In this document: positions 1-11,570 of the stretch, one piece after another
How the letters are laid out: each line of letters begins with the position of its first letter
Numbering within the stretch: position 1 is the stretch's first letter
NCBI GenBank assembly: GCA_973895155.1
Contig: OZ316896.1
Span: 16,306,001-16,370,000 of the forward strand
DNA: 64,000 nt
Source: Marsupella aquatica
Taxonomy: Eukaryota > Marchantiophyta
Reading direction: 5' to 3'
Translations under genes and position numbers: made by a program
Notes under the pieces: generated by a model
Seen by the model: the letters and a program-made list of their open reading frames with translations, nothing else
Database searches by the model: none
What the model was told of the DNA's origin: nothing

Positions 1-2300
1 AACAGTAGGTTTTAATTATCCGACAAGTCAAACCCTTTATAACTAATTCAGGCAGATGTAAATGCAACAAACATTAATTTGCTGAAGGAGGCGTAATAGA
101 GCGTGCCACACAGTATGAAGCAATTGGTCGACATGGCATATACTGACTGGAAACATGCATTTAGTACCTGGATTAGTTAGATATTCGGCTTTGCATAGGG
201 TAGCCATATTATCATCTTTTAACATTCTTTTTCTACCTCCTTGATTTGATTTCCAAAGCGATTTAGATAAACTTGTAGCTTTTAAATTCCAACTCTCAAT
301 TTTCTGATGTACATAGCATGGTTGAGTGTGATTTAGATATTCAATTCCAAGTCTTCAACAATGGGAACAAATTGCTTATCATCTTTAAACACTTTCAAGA
401 AATTACAATATGCAAAGAATATATTCAGCCTGGGATATATTCAGCCATAGTATAGCAGCATCAAATTGCTCACTTATATATTTGAGATACAGAGAAGCAT
501 CAGGATACAATTCTTTGAGATGTGGCTCAATTTCTATGAAAAACACACTGTTCAGTAAAAGCTACAAATAAGATTGAATGAAAAGAATCCTAAGACTAAT
601 TATTTTGTTCATAATAGGTTCATTCGTTGCTAGAACTATCATGATTCACTATAAGAGAAAATTAAGTCTTATAATATTTGAAGAAAACTAAAATATTAGT
701 TGCTAGCTAAGGACAATGAATATCATTGTTTTTTAATTAACATTGACTAGTGAATCAAATTTATCTTCCGAAATATTAATTTGTGAAGCAATTATACTTA
801 GGCTATTTTCTCTCAACATGACAAAAGTACTTACTCAGCTTGACCGGGAGACAAGTGCTAGCATGATCCTTAATTATTGTAAGATCATTATGGGTGACTT
901 CCTCTTCGTTTTGCAACATGGTAGTCTAGTCAAGTTTTGGGCCATCAATTTGCAGATGACCCATTACTTTATGAATTGCAAAACATTTTTAAGTCAGATA
1001 AGATCATAATGATTCAATTTAGTGTTCTTACTATGGGATTTACCATCACTTATTGATATTGTGGAAGACCATCTTAAAGGAAGCAATCGTGAATGCATTG
1101 CAGCAAAGTAATGTGTTGTTTTATTTGCTCTGAAGATATGCACAATGAAATTAGCACCTCAACATTAGAGAGCTCAGATATACTCCTGAATTTTATAGTG
1201 AGTACCAATTTTTTTTAAAGTGAAACACATATTTTGCCTCTATTTTTAGTTTAATTAATTCCTACTTTGTCAACTTTTCCCGGCCCAACTCTGGTCAAGC
1301 AAAGAAATCTGTTTAGCTTGGAATGATCCTATGGTCAACATCGATATTGCCAGTTTTTTCATTGTTAGATGGTTGTCAACATCCTCAAATCAACCTCAAC
1401 AGTCACCCCTCCCGCCCTTAACTGGCCAGAGGGGACAGGAAAGTGGGGTAGCCAACCAGGAGGGTACGGAGTGAGTTGGGGCAGGAGCAAAGTAAGAGGC
1501 CCAACCCAACGTCAAGGAGGAAAAGTTAGGGTGTTGTGGGTAGAGATGAGGATATGATATGGATGATCATCCTATGACAACCTCGCTGGCTGAATGTTGA
1601 CTGTGGAATTATTTTTAGAGTATTTAGTAGACAAAATTCAAAGAGTGGCTGAAATGTAAAGAATCTTGGTACTAGAAAAAAACTATTAGGATAATGAAAT
1701 TCATAGGAGTAGTTTTTCATCAGTGTATCAACCACTATAATGTCCAATCCTGCCAAAGGGAACATGGACCGATTACAGACCAACTTAATTTTGGTGGAAA
1801 TTTGATTATGATAGTCTCAACATAATTTTATTATTTATGGGGTCTCAAATATAGCCCACAGGCAATCTCACAGCAGTCTGGGTTTAGGTTAGGAAAGACA
1901 CAGCCAAAAAAATGTGAGCTCCCTGAGCCTAGCCAGCACACTTGTGTTGTGTGGAATTTTTACCTTCACTTGATGGCTACCCCACCCCACCCCCCCATGG
2001 CATGGTTGCTACGGGGTAGGAAAAATGAACTCCAGCCAAAGCAGACATGACAATGTGGTAGCTCATAGGTCTTGGGTTCAAAGGTTATTGCCTCCCTTTC
2101 CTTCAGAAAATGAAAAAAAAAACCCTCCAAAAGTCCCTGTACTAGTTGAACTCACCTGCGGGCCACAGTACCTGCACTCGCCTATCGCAAGGAAGAGAAA
2201 AAAGGGTCTGTCTTTGAGACTCCCTGTTGTGTCTCTTTCTTGGGCCATGACATTATCTGAGAATGGGGCAGACTATAAAGTGATGTAGATTTTTAGGGAT
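1..2300. other. Region without recognised gene
   Basis: AT-rich sequence with only short open frames, none of which resembles a protein family I know. I see no tRNA, no long repeat and no clear exon with splice sites. The region is probably intergenic. Confidence 0.5.
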
Positions 2301-2310
2301 ATTGCTATAG

Positions 2311-2420
2311 GTGCCCAAGGAATGCAAGTATAGGGAGTACATCCGGTAGTGGGGTGTAGAGCCCAAGGAATGGAGGTATAGGGAGTACATCTGGTAGAGC
2401 GGTACAGGAAGTACCGTAGT
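2311..2420. repeat. Two-copy ~48-bp tandem repeat
   Basis: The motif GCCCAAGGAATG followed by a TATAGGGAGTACATC block occurs twice, starting at about 2313 and 2361. A further partial copy (GTACAGGAAGTAC) follows. It is a local duplication with no coding meaning that I can see. Confidence 0.7.
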
Positions 2421-2466
2421 GGGTATGACCAGGTGAGGAGGACACACGAAAGAAGAACAAGGAAGT

Positions 2467-2500
2467 AACCCCCCCCCCCCCCCCCCCCTCTTTTTTTTAA
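2467..2500. repeat. Homopolymer C tract followed by T tract
   Basis: An uninterrupted run of about 20 C is followed by CTC and a run of T. Read on the minus strand it produces a poly-Gly stretch in an otherwise meaningless open frame. Its exact length may be unreliable because homopolymers are prone to sequencing error. Confidence 0.85.
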
Positions 2501-5500
2501 ACAGTTTTCCCCTGCCCCAATTAAAGGATGCAGTTTCTCGGGGTTTGATGATAATTTATATTTTCGAGGAGGCAGGATTTGTTTTCTAGTCCAGTTTTTG
2601 GTTGATTGTTGTGTGGTGGGGTATTTTCCTTTGGGGGAATGGAGGGGCAGCTTTTTAAAAGTAGGAAAGCCAATTAAGGTGCCAGTATTCTTAAGCTGGT
2701 CGTTGCATGGATGGGGTAGAGGGTGGTTATTTATTTTGGCCTCCCTTGACTCTTCCCGCTTTGTCACAACAATTGGATCCACATCACAATTACTGATTAT
2801 TTTCTCAATTTCCCTCTTTGCTGCTTGTTCTCCCTCTTGCCTTCCTTTCCCAGCCCTCTCTACACTGGCCAGACCATGGGCAAGGACCCACTTCACACCC
2901 CTCTACTGACAACATGGCCATACAAGCCCAACCTAAAGACGCCTTTGCTCTCCTTCTGCCCACCGCTGAGTGACTCCCCAACTCCTTCCGCCCCACTGCC
3001 CGATGGGCTTGTCCAACACCACAGGCCGTCCCCAACTCATATTGGAGTTTGGGGGCCGAGGGGAAAAGGAAAGAGTAAGGAGTAACACAACCAAAGAGGA
3101 AGGAGAAGAGAAAGGAAATCAAAATGGGGAGGTAAGATTAGCCATACTACGACTCTCACCTCAGCTCTTGCCTACACCTTGGCCGACACTCACTGTTGCT
3201 GGACTCTCTGTAGGAGTCACCCATTTGCCATCTTCCACCCCCTACAACTTCATCAACTTCCATATTGTGTGATTACAGGGATTTATGCACTGACAACAGT
3301 TTTGGAATGATGCCCTTTTCCACAATGATAGCAGGAGGAGGGCATTGGGAGCAGTGGGTGTGTGAGAGGGAGGAGAGAAAGGTGAGGGGAGGGGGAGGGT
3401 AAAAAACAAAACAAATCTCCCAGCCTCCACCTAGCATCGTGACTGCATTTGCCTATCTGCTGTAGTCTATCTCACTCTTGCCCCCCATCACTTGTACATG
3501 ACCGGAATGACAACATAGACACAGCAACTAACTCTTGCCCCCGCCACTTCTACACCAACAATATGGTCGCAATGACAACATACACAACAAGTATCCTGCT
3601 AAGCAAATTCATTGTGCTAGTCTAAACATATTAAGGTTACTGTGATTTATTTCCTTACATTGTTTAACTAGCTAATGAATATTACATCCCGTAAAGTTTC
3701 CTCAATGAATATTATATCCCAGGAAGTGTATGGTCCCTTGTAAAACAGTAACGTTATTTGCCAGCAAGTTTTCATACAAAGTTCTTATGAAGGCAAAGAT
3801 TGCAGAAAGAGTTCCGACAAGTGGTTAAACAGTTCAGTTGGCGATGAAAACTCCCATAGTGACTCAAAAAAATGGACTCGATATGTCTAAAAACGAGAGT
3901 CCGAACGAACAACTAGAGACATTGTTTCACAGCCCACCGTTGCCAACTAAGCTACCACGGGTAGAGGTTACCATCCTTGCAATTCATAGTAGTGCCCAGC
4001 ACTTCTCATGATGGTGTAAATTGCTGGACTGGTGTCTTGCTAAATAATTCACCAGCTCACAGGACAGAACTCAAACCAATTGATAAAGCATACTGTAGCT
4101 TCATTTCAAGATAGCCCCAGTAGCACCCAAAGCATAAAGGAAGGCGGCATTGACATTCAGAGTAATGATTATGAATGGCCCTTCGGTAATTCCCGACCTC
4201 CCCAAGCAGCATTACGCATTTGTGCAATCTCTTACTGGTAGCTTATGTGCTCCTCGTTCGAATAGAAAGTTTCCATGCCGATTGCAACAGTCATGCCCAA
4301 GAGCAGAGATAAAATGTACCACAGACAAATATTTGGTGTCAAGGTGACATCATGCCATCGATTCCATCCCTTGGATACGTGTGCAGTCTGCTGCCAAACC
4401 AAGTTATCTGTAGAAGATGACAAACGGACGACAGAGCCAGGTACCATCACTCTTTTACATCTTCAAAAATTCGGAGTAATCAAGGACCCAGTTTTATCCT
4501 CTAGTTGAATCCACTCCTGGAAGTTCGAATCAGTAAAATCCTTCCATTGAATGCCAGTCGTACCAACTTCGAACTCTGGAACCCTGTGCCACATTGTTTC
4601 CATTGCTGCTCCTACGTTCCCATAGTAGTGTCAAGAGCTGGAACGGTCCCATTTTTGACAGCACTAGCTGAAATTAACTTTTGCCGGGAAGACTAAGAGA
4701 TTAGACAGTACACAATTTAGAGTTCCACAGCCCAGTTACAACAGATCCCTAGACAACACTCTCTGACGCATTGAATAGGTTTTGAAAGACCCAATTTCGA
4801 AAAGGTAGTCTGGCCCAGATACAGGAAAACAAACACGAATACAGAGAGTCACTCGAACCTCACAGGTCTCCAGTTGCTATGGATTCTAAACTGTCAAATG
4901 TACTAGTAGAAGACGCGACATTCTAGATTTATGCAAGCTTGGACAAAGATGTATATATCAGCCAGGATAGTAATATCTCCCCCAGACAGCGAATTGCAAA
5001 CTCATCAAAACATACAAGTTGTAGGAGTGAAACAGGACTTGCGTTATTTCATTATTGATTCATGCGTCAAAAGGGCAATCCAACGATAACGACATGCGGA
5101 CTGTCAGCAAGAACGGATTCTCCTCAGCAAGACCTAATATATGCTAACATTTAGACGATCCCTAGGGTAAAGGCAGAGTAAATTAAAAGCAGGCAAAACT
5201 GCACAACAATCAGAGGGATACATCCAATAAGTTATGCACCACGACAGGATCGAACACAGTGCCAAATAGTCGACGAAAGTCTTCTTCTTTGAAGAAACGC
5301 GTATCATTCTCAGACCATACTATTGGCTCTTTTATCTTGGATGCCAGCACAAGCTTCAACTTCCATAGCTATAGGCCAATGACAGGAAACCGTGTCAGTA
5401 ATGGCGTACAACCCTGGTAGAAGGGTCCGCAATACGGTGTGCTTTGACTATCAAAACCCCTGCGAGTATTTCAGACAGGGCATCCAAGCAATGGAAAGAC

Positions 5501-6957
5501 ATCCTACACCTCCATTTTTCCCTAGTGAACCAGTCCATAAGAGTAAGGTGCGCATGCGAAATTTCATTCACTATGCACTTGTCAAGAGCATTCTACATCT
5601 TCAAGTTGAGTACCTAGAAACTACTACTCGCTCCCAGAGGAATATAAACTACAGTGGTCTTCGAAATAATGTGGACTACTGAAATACTTAGGCTTCCTGG
5701 AGCATCTAACTGCTTGGAAAATTCTAGAGCCTATTAACCTATTATGCATCTAAGCATAAAGCCATCAACCGGATCCATTCAATTTGAACCGTCACCTTCA
5801 AAGTGCCACATCTGCTGCCCATAGCAACGCCTTCCTAGGTCATAGATAGAAAGGAGCAATAGATCCTAGATTTCTTAGTTTTGAAGGTCATTCAGGATGG
5901 GATCAAAATCTATCACTCGGATGCACTTACAAAGCCGCAGGAGAAAGGTGACTTGCGACCAGACACTATGCCATCACGTCGAACCAGGATATAACTCCAC
6001 ATTCACGACTCGTCGACTCAAAGCGTAAAGTTCATGCTGCCAAGGAGACCCTCAAATACTGAAGACACTCCAGCATATCGAGACCACCATTGCAGAGAAG
6101 AGCCAACTCTTTGACGACCACTCCCAACTGAAAACTATTACTGACAGCCAGGGCATGAGGTAATTTAATCAAACTCTGATTCAAGCTGATACATGATCAT
6201 TGTAGGACACTGTACGGTTAGTTATTAACAGTCACGTATTACTGCTCTCCCTTTAATTGTATTATTAATATATTCACACCAATTAAGTAGTACACTCCCT
6301 TATTTACAGGAAAGCACCACCTGAACAATAGAGACTCCTCACCACCCTTCATCATCATGGCACCCAGTACAAGCTCATGAAGGTCTCTCTGCAGGACGAG
6401 AAGCTTTTGACACTTAGCAAATTAGATGGTATGGAACTTTCAAAACCCAGCACACTCGCAGCCGACGCCTGCTGGTTTGCCCTATCCAATTGGAGCTTAG
6501 AAGGCGATCTGTCGTCCTAGAAGCTACCAAAGTAATTGCTGAGAGTCGCTTAACCTTCTCTGAGAAAAAATGCTTGACGGATATTCAGGAAGGTTTCATT
6601 CATCTACAACAACGCATACAAGGATTTTCATGAGTTAAGCACAGAAGGAGTTGACAAGCACAGCATTGGCTTATGCGAAGCCTTAAAAACCTAGGATCAT
6701 GTATTGGAGCTCAATCCAAACCTTTGCAAGAAGCAGCTAGGACAAAAAACAGTTTTCTTTAAGATCCAGCTATTGAATGCTGCAAATTGTCCGTGTTCTG
6801 CACCAAACCCTTATTTCATTTGAAGTGTTCGAAATTTGCAACGTTTCTAGCTGTCCTTCATTCCTGAAAAGCAAATCTCGATCTCAAGCAAGGAAAAGTA
6901 CACTCAAAGAACCCGTACTTTCCTTGCTTGAATCCAATCACTTTCAAGGGGAGCGAT
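2500..6957. other. Region without recognised gene
   Basis: No exon or repeat family was recognised. The stretch 2800-3430 is rich in pyrimidine/purine-biased words. The stretch 4000-6950 has a more balanced composition and many short open frames, but none carries a recognisable motif. The 3' end of the minus-strand gene at 6958-7877 would lie here. Confidence 0.4.
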
Positions 6958-7877
6958 TTATGTTGTACCTTTATCACCGGTGATGGGAGGAGCTTCATCA
7001 ATATCCTGATCCGGTTGCAAAGCATAGATTTTTACCAAGTACCTCTTTTGTCCAGTAGTGCTACTTTCTGAGCCAGAATCAAAACCATTGCATCCAACAA
7101 GAGATGACACTCCCTCCTCATAGACAGCTCCAATTTTTGCTTCACACTGACCACATAGAAGTCTTGTCTTCAAACGATGTAGTCTCCAAGAGGTCGGAGA
7201 TTCACAATACAGACCGCATCTCAGCTCATCATGGTGCTTGAACCGGGTTTCATCTATCGATGCAAAAGAGATCAACCCTTTCTTCGTTTCCTTTTTAAAA
7301 TCGGAGCCCACCGATCGGTTGGAAGAGCATAACTTCAAAGGATATCCGCATGTCCCACAACTGCAGTAATGAATTGCTTATCTTAGGTGCCCGCAAATTG
7401 ACTTGAAAAAGAATACCACAAAATTCAAGCAAAATGATCTGTTCCTCGTAAAGACAGATTCACATGAAGTGCTCAGAGAACAACAAACGAGTAAATGCCT
7501 TATTCGTAAACAATAAAATTCCACGATTGCTCATTCAAGCAACGTCACGAAATTACACTTAAATAAACGCAATCATAATCATCAGGGTTTGACTCAAGAG
7601 AAATCCATCCTCTTCCAAAAATACTCTGTTAGTAGGTCAAAAGGGGCCTCTAACTTTCCATCACCCAAGTTTCACACGCACGGCCAGCGCAATTTCACAA
7701 AAAACTTTAGAGTATGGCCTACGAAAAGAAATATATTTGCGAAATATATCTTTTTCTTGCATAAATATTCAAGCTAGGGGAGGAGGGCCTCTCCTACCAC
7801 AAGCGAAAGTAAACTCTAGTCGAGATTGCGACGGTCCGGAATGGAGCTCACCTGTAGAAAACTTCCCTCATCGCCAT
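6958..7877 (-). CDS. Two-exon gene for an At4g08330-like small zinc-binding-type protein
   Basis: I place exon 1 at 7877-7852 (26 nt, start ATG) and exon 2 at 7360-6958, joined across a GT-AG intron with a donor CAG|GTGAG and acceptor TGCAG|TTG. The product is about 142 residues. After eight residues from exon 1 the reading continues as YSCGTCGYPLKLCSSN, then a conserved-looking core ending in a CGQCEAKIG segment, so two Cys pairs (CxxC near residues 10-13 and LLCGQC further on) could bind a metal. The order of motifs (Cys pair, SSNR, GIISF-like, LLC-x-x-C, then a RRY-x-IxALQP-like tail) matches my memory of the plant family typified by Arabidopsis At4g08330, annotated only as uncharacterised and chloroplastic. 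Function is not known to me. The first exon is an inference from splice phase; the second exon is strongly supported by the motif order. Confidence 0.75.
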
Positions 7878-9252
7878 GGTGAGGCACCCCCTCTTTCGTC
7901 AGGGGGAGGCAACAACGTAGAAGGCAACAACAAAGAACATTTCCCGAGAAGGCCGACCTGCAGAGTATTTCCCCACCCTACCACTGTTCGATAGATTTCC
8001 CGGAAGGACAGACCGAGAACCTTAATAACAAGCTGCACAGAACTCCGTCACAAGCTCTTGAGCTGAATTCCGAATCCTGACTTCGCGCAGTCTGAAGAAT
8101 TCCACATTTGACATACTTTAACGAGATTCTGGCCCCGCGACCACATCCTCGTTTTGCTGCATGCACTAATTTTTCCTTGCTTTCTGACAAAAAGTTCGAA
8201 ACCTGAAATCACCATCAACCGGGGGAACCTCAAACGTCGCTCCAAAGTCCTTCAGCAAATCTTCACAATAGTGCACTCGCTGTTTGCCCCAACTTTCCTC
8301 TGTGGTCGAGCCTTTCAAAAAATTCTAGAGGACTAACTCCTTATGGTGTCATATCCTCAACTGCTTTCCGCCATTCCGTTCTGCAAACCCTGCCTGATTC
8401 CATCTATCCATTTCTAAACTCAGGCCAATCCAACCACCGACTCATGAACCGGACGAAAAGGACATCGTCGGTGAGACACGCGGCGCCCTTTCTTCTCTGA
8501 GAAACTATCCAGCCGCTGCAATTGCTGAGCCCGAAATTTCGAGTAGCAGCATCAAAGGGAATCCCTCCAGAGACACTGGGCGGTGACGCACTATGGGAGA
8601 CAGAGCCTCGCCCGCTCGTGAGCTGGCCAACCTCTCACACGGTATGCAGATCCGCGCATTCGAGGAAAGTGTTTCGAGCACGAGCGAGGCAAGACGCCAT
8701 TCTGCATAAAATAATAGCTCAAGAGGCAATCGAGAGGCGAAGCGAGAGGGCGGTATTTCAAAGACGGTTGCGAGAGCGAGAGGAAGGGAGCGAGACAAAG
8801 GACGAGCTGGGGGACAGCTAGCAGAAAAGAGGCCCACTGAAAAGCTCCTTTTTAGTCGTTTCCTTTGTTGTCCTTTCTCGGTGATCGAAAAAGAGAAACG
8901 AGTTTTTATCTATCTATCCTTCTAGTCTATCGCCGATCATCCACGAGCAACAGAGGGGAGCAGAGCGAAGAGCGAAAACTACTACTACCTGCTTCTCAGT
9001 GCTCTGCCATCCAGCCACCGAACTGATCGAAGTTTTTGGACGAGGATTGCGATGCGCTGCGTGCCTCTCGCTCCTCAGCAGCTCGAATGTACAAGGAAGG
9101 GGCATCCGAAGGCAATCATTCGTACCAAGATCCTACAGCTGCTCGGCCGTGCGCTCTCGCTTTCATCGATGCATCACACTAGTATCACTAGTACTGCTGC
9201 TGCAAGCCCTGCTCGCTGCCAGTCGAGCCGAGTTGACTGGAGTCGCGCGGGT
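7878..9252. other. Upstream region of the minus-strand gene, possible promoter or leader
   Basis: The stretch 8450-9250 is less AT-rich than its surroundings and contains purine-rich blocks (GAGCGAGA-type words around 8740-8810), like a plant promoter or 5' leader. A plus-strand open frame around 9160-9250 reads as a hydrophobic, leucine-rich segment resembling a signal peptide and runs into a possible donor CGG|GTGAC at about 9250. No following exon was found, so I do not call a gene. Confidence 0.35.
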
Positions 9253-9725
9253 GACACTGTAGGGGTGTCAACACTGGCGTATGTGGCCGTTTGTCATACT
9301 CTCCCCACATGAGCTGGTGACGCTGTAGGGGTGTCAACGCTGGCATATGCGGCCGTTTTGTCATACTCTCTCCTAATGGCTAATGAGCTCCTGACACTGT
9401 AGGAGTGTCAACGCTGGCGTAGGCGACCGTTGTGTCATACTCTCTCCTAATGGGCTTCTGACACTGTAGGAGTGTCAACGCTGGCGTAGGGGACCGTTCT
9501 GCCACACTCTCTCCTAACGAGCTGCTGACATGGTAGGGTGTCAACATTGGTATGTGTGGCCGTTGTGTCAGAGTCTCTCCACATGAGCTGGTGACACTGT
9601 GGGGTGTCAATGTTGGTGTAGTTGGCCGTTCTGTCATACTCTCTTCACATGAGCTGGTGACACTGTAGGGGAGTCAATGTTGGTGTATGCAGGCGTTGCG
9701 CCATACTCGCGCTGGGGACAGCCTT
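9253..9725. repeat. ~66-bp tandem repeat array, seven units
   Basis: Units begin at about 9253, 9319, 9393, 9460, 9527, 9593 and 9659, each opening with a variant of GACACTGTAGGGGTGTC, then a CAAYGYTGG core, a GGCCGTT-like word and a CATACTCTCTCC-like word. The opening segment is itself a short inverted repeat (GACAC...GTGTC). Unit spacing is 66-67 bp except for one 74-bp step, and units are clearly diverged, so this is an old minisatellite. Because 66 is a multiple of three, a minus-strand frame stays open across several units, which explains the odd repetitive open frames here. Confidence 0.9.
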
Positions 9726-10050
9726 TACATAACCATTGTAGGCAAACTTGGCTTTTGTCAGGCGAGGGCTGGTCTGTCATACTCTTTCTCTCCCTCATGA
9801 GTGGGTGACACCCCTTACTTTACTAGGGTGTCAGGAGTGGCTTTGGTATAGTGGTTCTTCCGTCATACTCTCTCTGCCCACGAGCTGGTGACACCCTTGA
9901 CTTTACAAGGGGTTCAAGTGTCAACAGCCTGGTGGCACTCTTTACTTTACTAAGTGGTGTGCAAGGTGGCTTTTGGTATGGGGAGGCCCTTCTGTCATAC
10001 TGTAACTCCCTTTGAGCTGTTGACACCCATTAGTATGGGTGTCACACTAG
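9726..10050. repeat. Degenerate extension of the tandem array
   Basis: Three longer, diverged units continue the array. Each has a GTGACACCC...TTTACTTTAC...GGGTGTC-type inverted repeat followed by the same CATACTCT or CATACTGT word (for example around 9805, 9887 and 10015). The last inverted repeat, GTTGACACCCATTAGTATGGGTGTCAC, marks the right edge near 10050. Confidence 0.7.
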
Positions 10051-10780
10051 CAAATGCCTTAACCCCTGCTGTAGTTGTACCTCGGTTTGTGATCCTAACC
10101 CCCAAAAGGTATTTGAACTTGCTTCCAGAATTTTGCAAGTGGCAGGCCATGAAAATTTCCCCTAGCCCAAAAGTTTTCTCAGTGTACTTTTCCAGTGTTT
10201 CATTGACACCATGCCAAAACATGTCTTTGTGGGCTATTTCCACTGAAACACACTCTCCTGGGCAGTTCTCCTCATGTAAAGTTTTTCAGACTCTTGTGTC
10301 TCAAATTCAAATTATTTTCCATTTTCCAAAACGGCCTGCGTATCCTTCCAGCCCACCTTTTTTGGAACATCAGATTTTTACCTAGGGTGCCAAAAAATTT
10401 GTTCCATATCTTTGCATGAACTTAATTACCACCATGCAAAAACTGTGCATTTGTCTTTGACACCGTAGCTGGCCCCTGGCCCAGCCAGCCGGAGCACAGA
10501 TGATCCTCCCCTAGGCATGATTCTGGCTAGAATTTTCTATGTTGGCAAAATTCCCAAATTCTGGCAGCAATTACAAAGGGGGATCATGGGGAGGTTTTGA
10601 ACAAACATAGCTCTGCCTATTGCCAGATATTCTCACAGTTGGGGGAGCTTGAGGCCCACCTTGTCCCACTGGCCCCACCCTCACTGGCCATCTTCTTATT
10701 ATCTGAATCATTTTGTATGGGCAAAAATTTGTCAAATTCTGACCCCAAGTTATCCTAAATTGTCACCTGGTCTCTATCAA
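10051..10780. other. Region without recognised gene
   Basis: Single-copy-looking sequence with no coding signal that I recognise. The plus-strand open frame through 9954-10385 partly overlaps the repeat array and has no family resemblance. Confidence 0.4.
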
Positions 10781-11570
10781 GGCCTGGTTTGAAGTGACGG
10801 GCAACTTGCCCGTAAACTCGGCATTTGCCGGACTAAAAAGTCTCTATTTGATGCATATTTGCACTAATTCTCCGGCCCGGCCCAAACTTCTCCGGCCCGG
10901 CCTGAACTCTTCCCGGCCCCCCCCCCTGGACCCTGCCACCCTTCCCGGGTCCGGCCTCCTCCCGTCCCGGCCCGGACTTAACCATAGAATTGCACCCAGC
11001 CCCTCACCCAGACCCAGCCCGGCCCCTCCCTGCCCTGCACCCGGCCCGGCCCGGCCTGGCCTCCTCCCTTCCTCCCTGCTGACCTGGCCCTCCTCCCCTC
11101 CTCCCGAACCCCTCTTCCTGAACCCCCCTCCTCCCCTCCTCCCCTCCTCCCCCTCCCGAACTCCCCCTCCTCCCTGCCGGTCCGACCCACCCGACCTGGG
11201 GCCTATTAATAGGGAAGACCGGGGGCTGGGGCTGGGGCCAGGACTGGGGGAGTCAAAAGAGGGGGGAGACCGGGGGGGGGGGGCGCAGGCTGGGTGCAGG
11301 GGTGGAGGGGAGAACTCAGGCCGGGGCCGGGACTGGGGGATGGGGCCGGCGCCTGGACCGGGGGATTTTGCCGGGCAATTTAGGCCGGGATGCTCGGGCC
11401 GGGAGAGGTTTGGGTCTTTCAGGGCCGGCCGGTTCGGGCCGGGAGGTCATGGCTGGATGGAGCCGGGATACGGAGACCGGGACGATCCGGGTGCCGACTT
11501 GCCGGTTGACAGCCTCTAAAGGCTCTATTTGCCGGGCAAGTCCAAACCGGGTATCAAGGAGAAGTGTTGT
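10780..11570. repeat. GC-rich imperfect fold-back island
   Basis: The left half (10870-11200) is extremely C-rich with recurring CCGGCCCGGCC words; the right half (11215-11510) is G-rich with CCGGGxCCGGG words. The turning point is a perfect 12-bp palindrome, CCTATTAATAGG, at 11202-11213. The ends also mirror each other loosely: GGCAACTTGCCCG and CTCTATTTG on the left against CTCTATTTGCCGGGCAAG and CCAAACCGGG on the right. This suggests a long, degenerate inverted repeat of about 0.4 kb per arm, possibly an old fold-back or MITE-like element. Several G-runs (such as GGGGCTGGGGCTGGGG near 11225) fit the G-quadruplex pattern. The long open frame across it is a by-product of low stop-codon content. 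Confidence 0.65.

Noticed and set aside
2050-2095. tRNA-like or SINE promoter boxes (GGTAGCTCATAGG and GGGTTCAAAGG)
   Set aside because: The two box-like words are only about 20 bp apart, too close for an A and B box, and no cloverleaf forms.
2273-2896. 207-codon minus-strand open frame
   Set aside because: It runs through the poly-C tract (giving poly-Gly) and the local tandem repeat, and has no family resemblance.
9253-10050. CRISPR-like array
   Set aside because: Units are contiguous and diverged, with no unique spacers, and the genome is a plant's. This is a minisatellite.
10794-11519. 241-codon open frame through the GC-rich island
   Set aside because: It is Pro-rich in the first half and Gly-rich in the second, exactly as the C-rich and G-rich arms dictate. 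No domain is visible. Low stop-codon content explains it.
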